This document shows positions 63,077 through 64,000 of a DNA stretch of 64,000 nt, in pieces. Location: the NCBI GenBank assembly GCA_963668495.1, contig OY764545.1:2046001-2110000 (forward strand). The letters run 5' to 3'. The notes under the pieces are model-generated. The model made no database searches. It saw only the letters and a program-made list of their open reading frames with translations, and was not told the DNA's origin. How positions within the stretch are numbered: the stretch's first letter is position 1; each line of letters starts with the position of its first letter. This stretch comes from Oleispirillum sp963668495. GTDB taxonomy: Bacteria > Pseudomonadota > Alphaproteobacteria > Rhodospirillales > Rhodospirillaceae. The translations under genes and the position numbers were made by a program.

Positions 63077-63583
63077 GTGAAAGAGTCCAGTACAAATGAA
63101 CATGAAGCGTCTCCCCGGATTAGGGGGACGCTTCGCATTGATCAGGCCCTTGCTGCAGGGGCTATGGCGCTTATCTGCCTGATCAGTATCGCAAATGTAG
63201 TTGTGCGTTATACAACGGACATGAGCTTTGCCTTCACCGAAGAATTCTCGGTGTTTTTGCTTGTGTTCATGACGCTTGTCGGGTCTGCCTTGGCCTTTGC
63301 GACCAAGGGGCACTTGCGGATCGCATTTTTCGTTGATCGTATGCCAAAGAAATACCAGAAATTGGCCGAGGTTGTTTCTGTTGCATGTACTTTGGTCGTT
63401 TTTGCGCTGGTTTGTTACTACGGCGCACAATTTGCGTATGACCAATGGGATTATGAAGAAACCTCCGCCGGGCTTGGTTACCCCAGCTGGATTTATTCCA
63501 TTTGGCTGCCAATTTTGGCAGTGCTGATTATCGTCAGGGTGTTACAGCGTGCATTCTCCGACTTTGGAGGCTCGCATGATTGA
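63077..63583 (+). CDS. TRAP transporter small membrane subunit DctQ
   Basis: This 168-residue protein of four helices has NVVVRYTTDMSFAFTEEFSV and FATKGHLRIAFF, typical of DctQ. It begins with GTG 6 bases after the dctP stop. Its end overlaps dctM by 8 bases. Confidence 0.9.
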   Translation: MKESSTNEHEASPRIRGTLRIDQALAAGAMALICLISIANVVVRYTTDMSFAFTEEFSVFLLVFMTLVGSALAFATKGHLRIAFFVDRMPKKYQKLAEVVSVACTLVVFALVCYYGAQFAYDQWDYEETSAGLGYPSWIYSIWLPILAVLIIVRVLQRAFSDFGGSHD

Positions 63584-64000
63584 TCCCAATTTGATTTTGC
63601 TGTTTAGTTTTGCCTTGTTGCTGATTATTGGTGCCCCGATTGCTGTGGCACTATGCCTGTCGGCAGTCTTTGGCATCCTAGCCGGGCTTGATATCTATGC
63701 TTTGGCAACGGTCGGCACCAATACCTATAACGGTATTGCCAAATACCCGTTGATTGCCATTCCTCTTTTTATTCTGACAGGAATGATTTTTGAACGTTCT
63801 GGTGTCGCAGCGAAGCTTGTGACATTTGCAACCGCAGTGGTCGGCCCACGTCGAGGCGGGCTTGCGGTTGTTGCGGTGCTCGTGTGTTTGCTGATGGGTG
63901 GTATGTCCGGTTCCGGTCCCGCAGATGCTGCGGCTGTGGCGACGGTTATGATCCCCTCCATGATGAAGGCAGGGTATCCCAAATCATTTTCTGCCAGTGT
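63576..64000 (+). CDS. TRAP transporter large membrane subunit DctM (partial)
   Basis: The frame from the ATG at 63576 (TTTGGAGG upstream) is open to the window end, giving 141 residues of N-terminal DctM: LIAIPLFILTGMIFERSGVA and GGMSGSGPADAAAVATVMIP. The rest lies outside the window. It completes the second TRAP system. Confidence 0.9.
   Translation, partial: MIDPNLILLFSFALLLIIGAPIAVALCLSAVFGILAGLDIYALATVGTNTYNGIAKYPLIAIPLFILTGMIFERSGVAAKLVTFATAVVGPRRGGLAVVAVLVCLLMGGMSGSGPADAAAVATVMIPSMMKAGYPKSFSAS

Overview
The window reads as one contiguous chromosomal segment of a Gram-negative, probably marine alphaproteobacterium. This is an inference from gene content: Na+-NQR, two TRAP transporters, pseudoazurin, a Gram-negative porin, two TonB-dependent receptors, Tat-type signals, NosL-like proteins and moderate GC. 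I see no rRNA, tRNA, CRISPR array, insertion sequence or prophage. Genes are tightly packed, and many starts overlap the previous stop as ATGA.

Layout. 60-9428 (minus): nqrABCDEF with apbE and nqrM, the Na+-translocating NADH:quinone oxidoreductase and its flavin and iron maturation factors, followed by a DUF1704/QEGLA-type putative metallopeptidase. 10015-17694 (plus): a BtuB-like receptor, a CobN-like large chelatase subunit without CobS/CobT, a CbiZ-like amidohydrolase and a nitrilase-fold amidase. The last two carry apparent signal peptides, so this looks like an envelope corrinoid (or related tetrapyrrole) capture and processing locus. 17775-21461 (minus): porin, pseudoazurin and a FecCD/BtuCD-type ABC importer pair. 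21826-26642 (minus): a seven-gene coupled operon with a TlpA-like thioredoxin, two NosL-like proteins, a small anchored protein, an FtsX/LolD-type ABC pair and a Cys/His-bearing membrane protein, which looks like metal-centre (copper) assembly. 26744-30839: LysR regulator, a lone corrinoid/siderophore-type binding protein, an EamA exporter and glutaredoxin 2.

31037-46622 is the most unusual part. A plus-strand series encodes CcsA- and ResB-like proteins, a binding lipoprotein, a FecCD permease and an ABC ATPase with an extra C-terminal domain. A second plus-strand series follows: methyltransferase, TonB receptor, binding protein, permease and ATPase. These converge on a minus-strand operon encoding an exported anchored protein, a NapH/NosR-type polyferredoxin, a single HgdB/BadE-like protein resembling double-cubane cluster proteins (DCCP), its ATP-dependent activator and a CcdA/DsbD-like membrane protein. 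A flavodoxin lies just upstream. Together they suggest uptake across both membranes of a metal chelate or cofactor coupled to low-potential, ATP-driven reduction.

46750-53218: CatB-type acetyltransferase, flavodoxin, YjhX-type small protein, aldo/keto reductase and a large FecR-domain/RTX-repeat surface protein. 53366-59521: a gluconate locus (GntR repressor, gluconokinase, TRAP transporter, 6-phosphogluconate dehydrogenase) with a perfect 18-bp palindrome between the divergent promoters. 59578-64000: a lipoprotein, an MltF-like transglycosylase and a second TRAP transporter whose large subunit runs off the window end.
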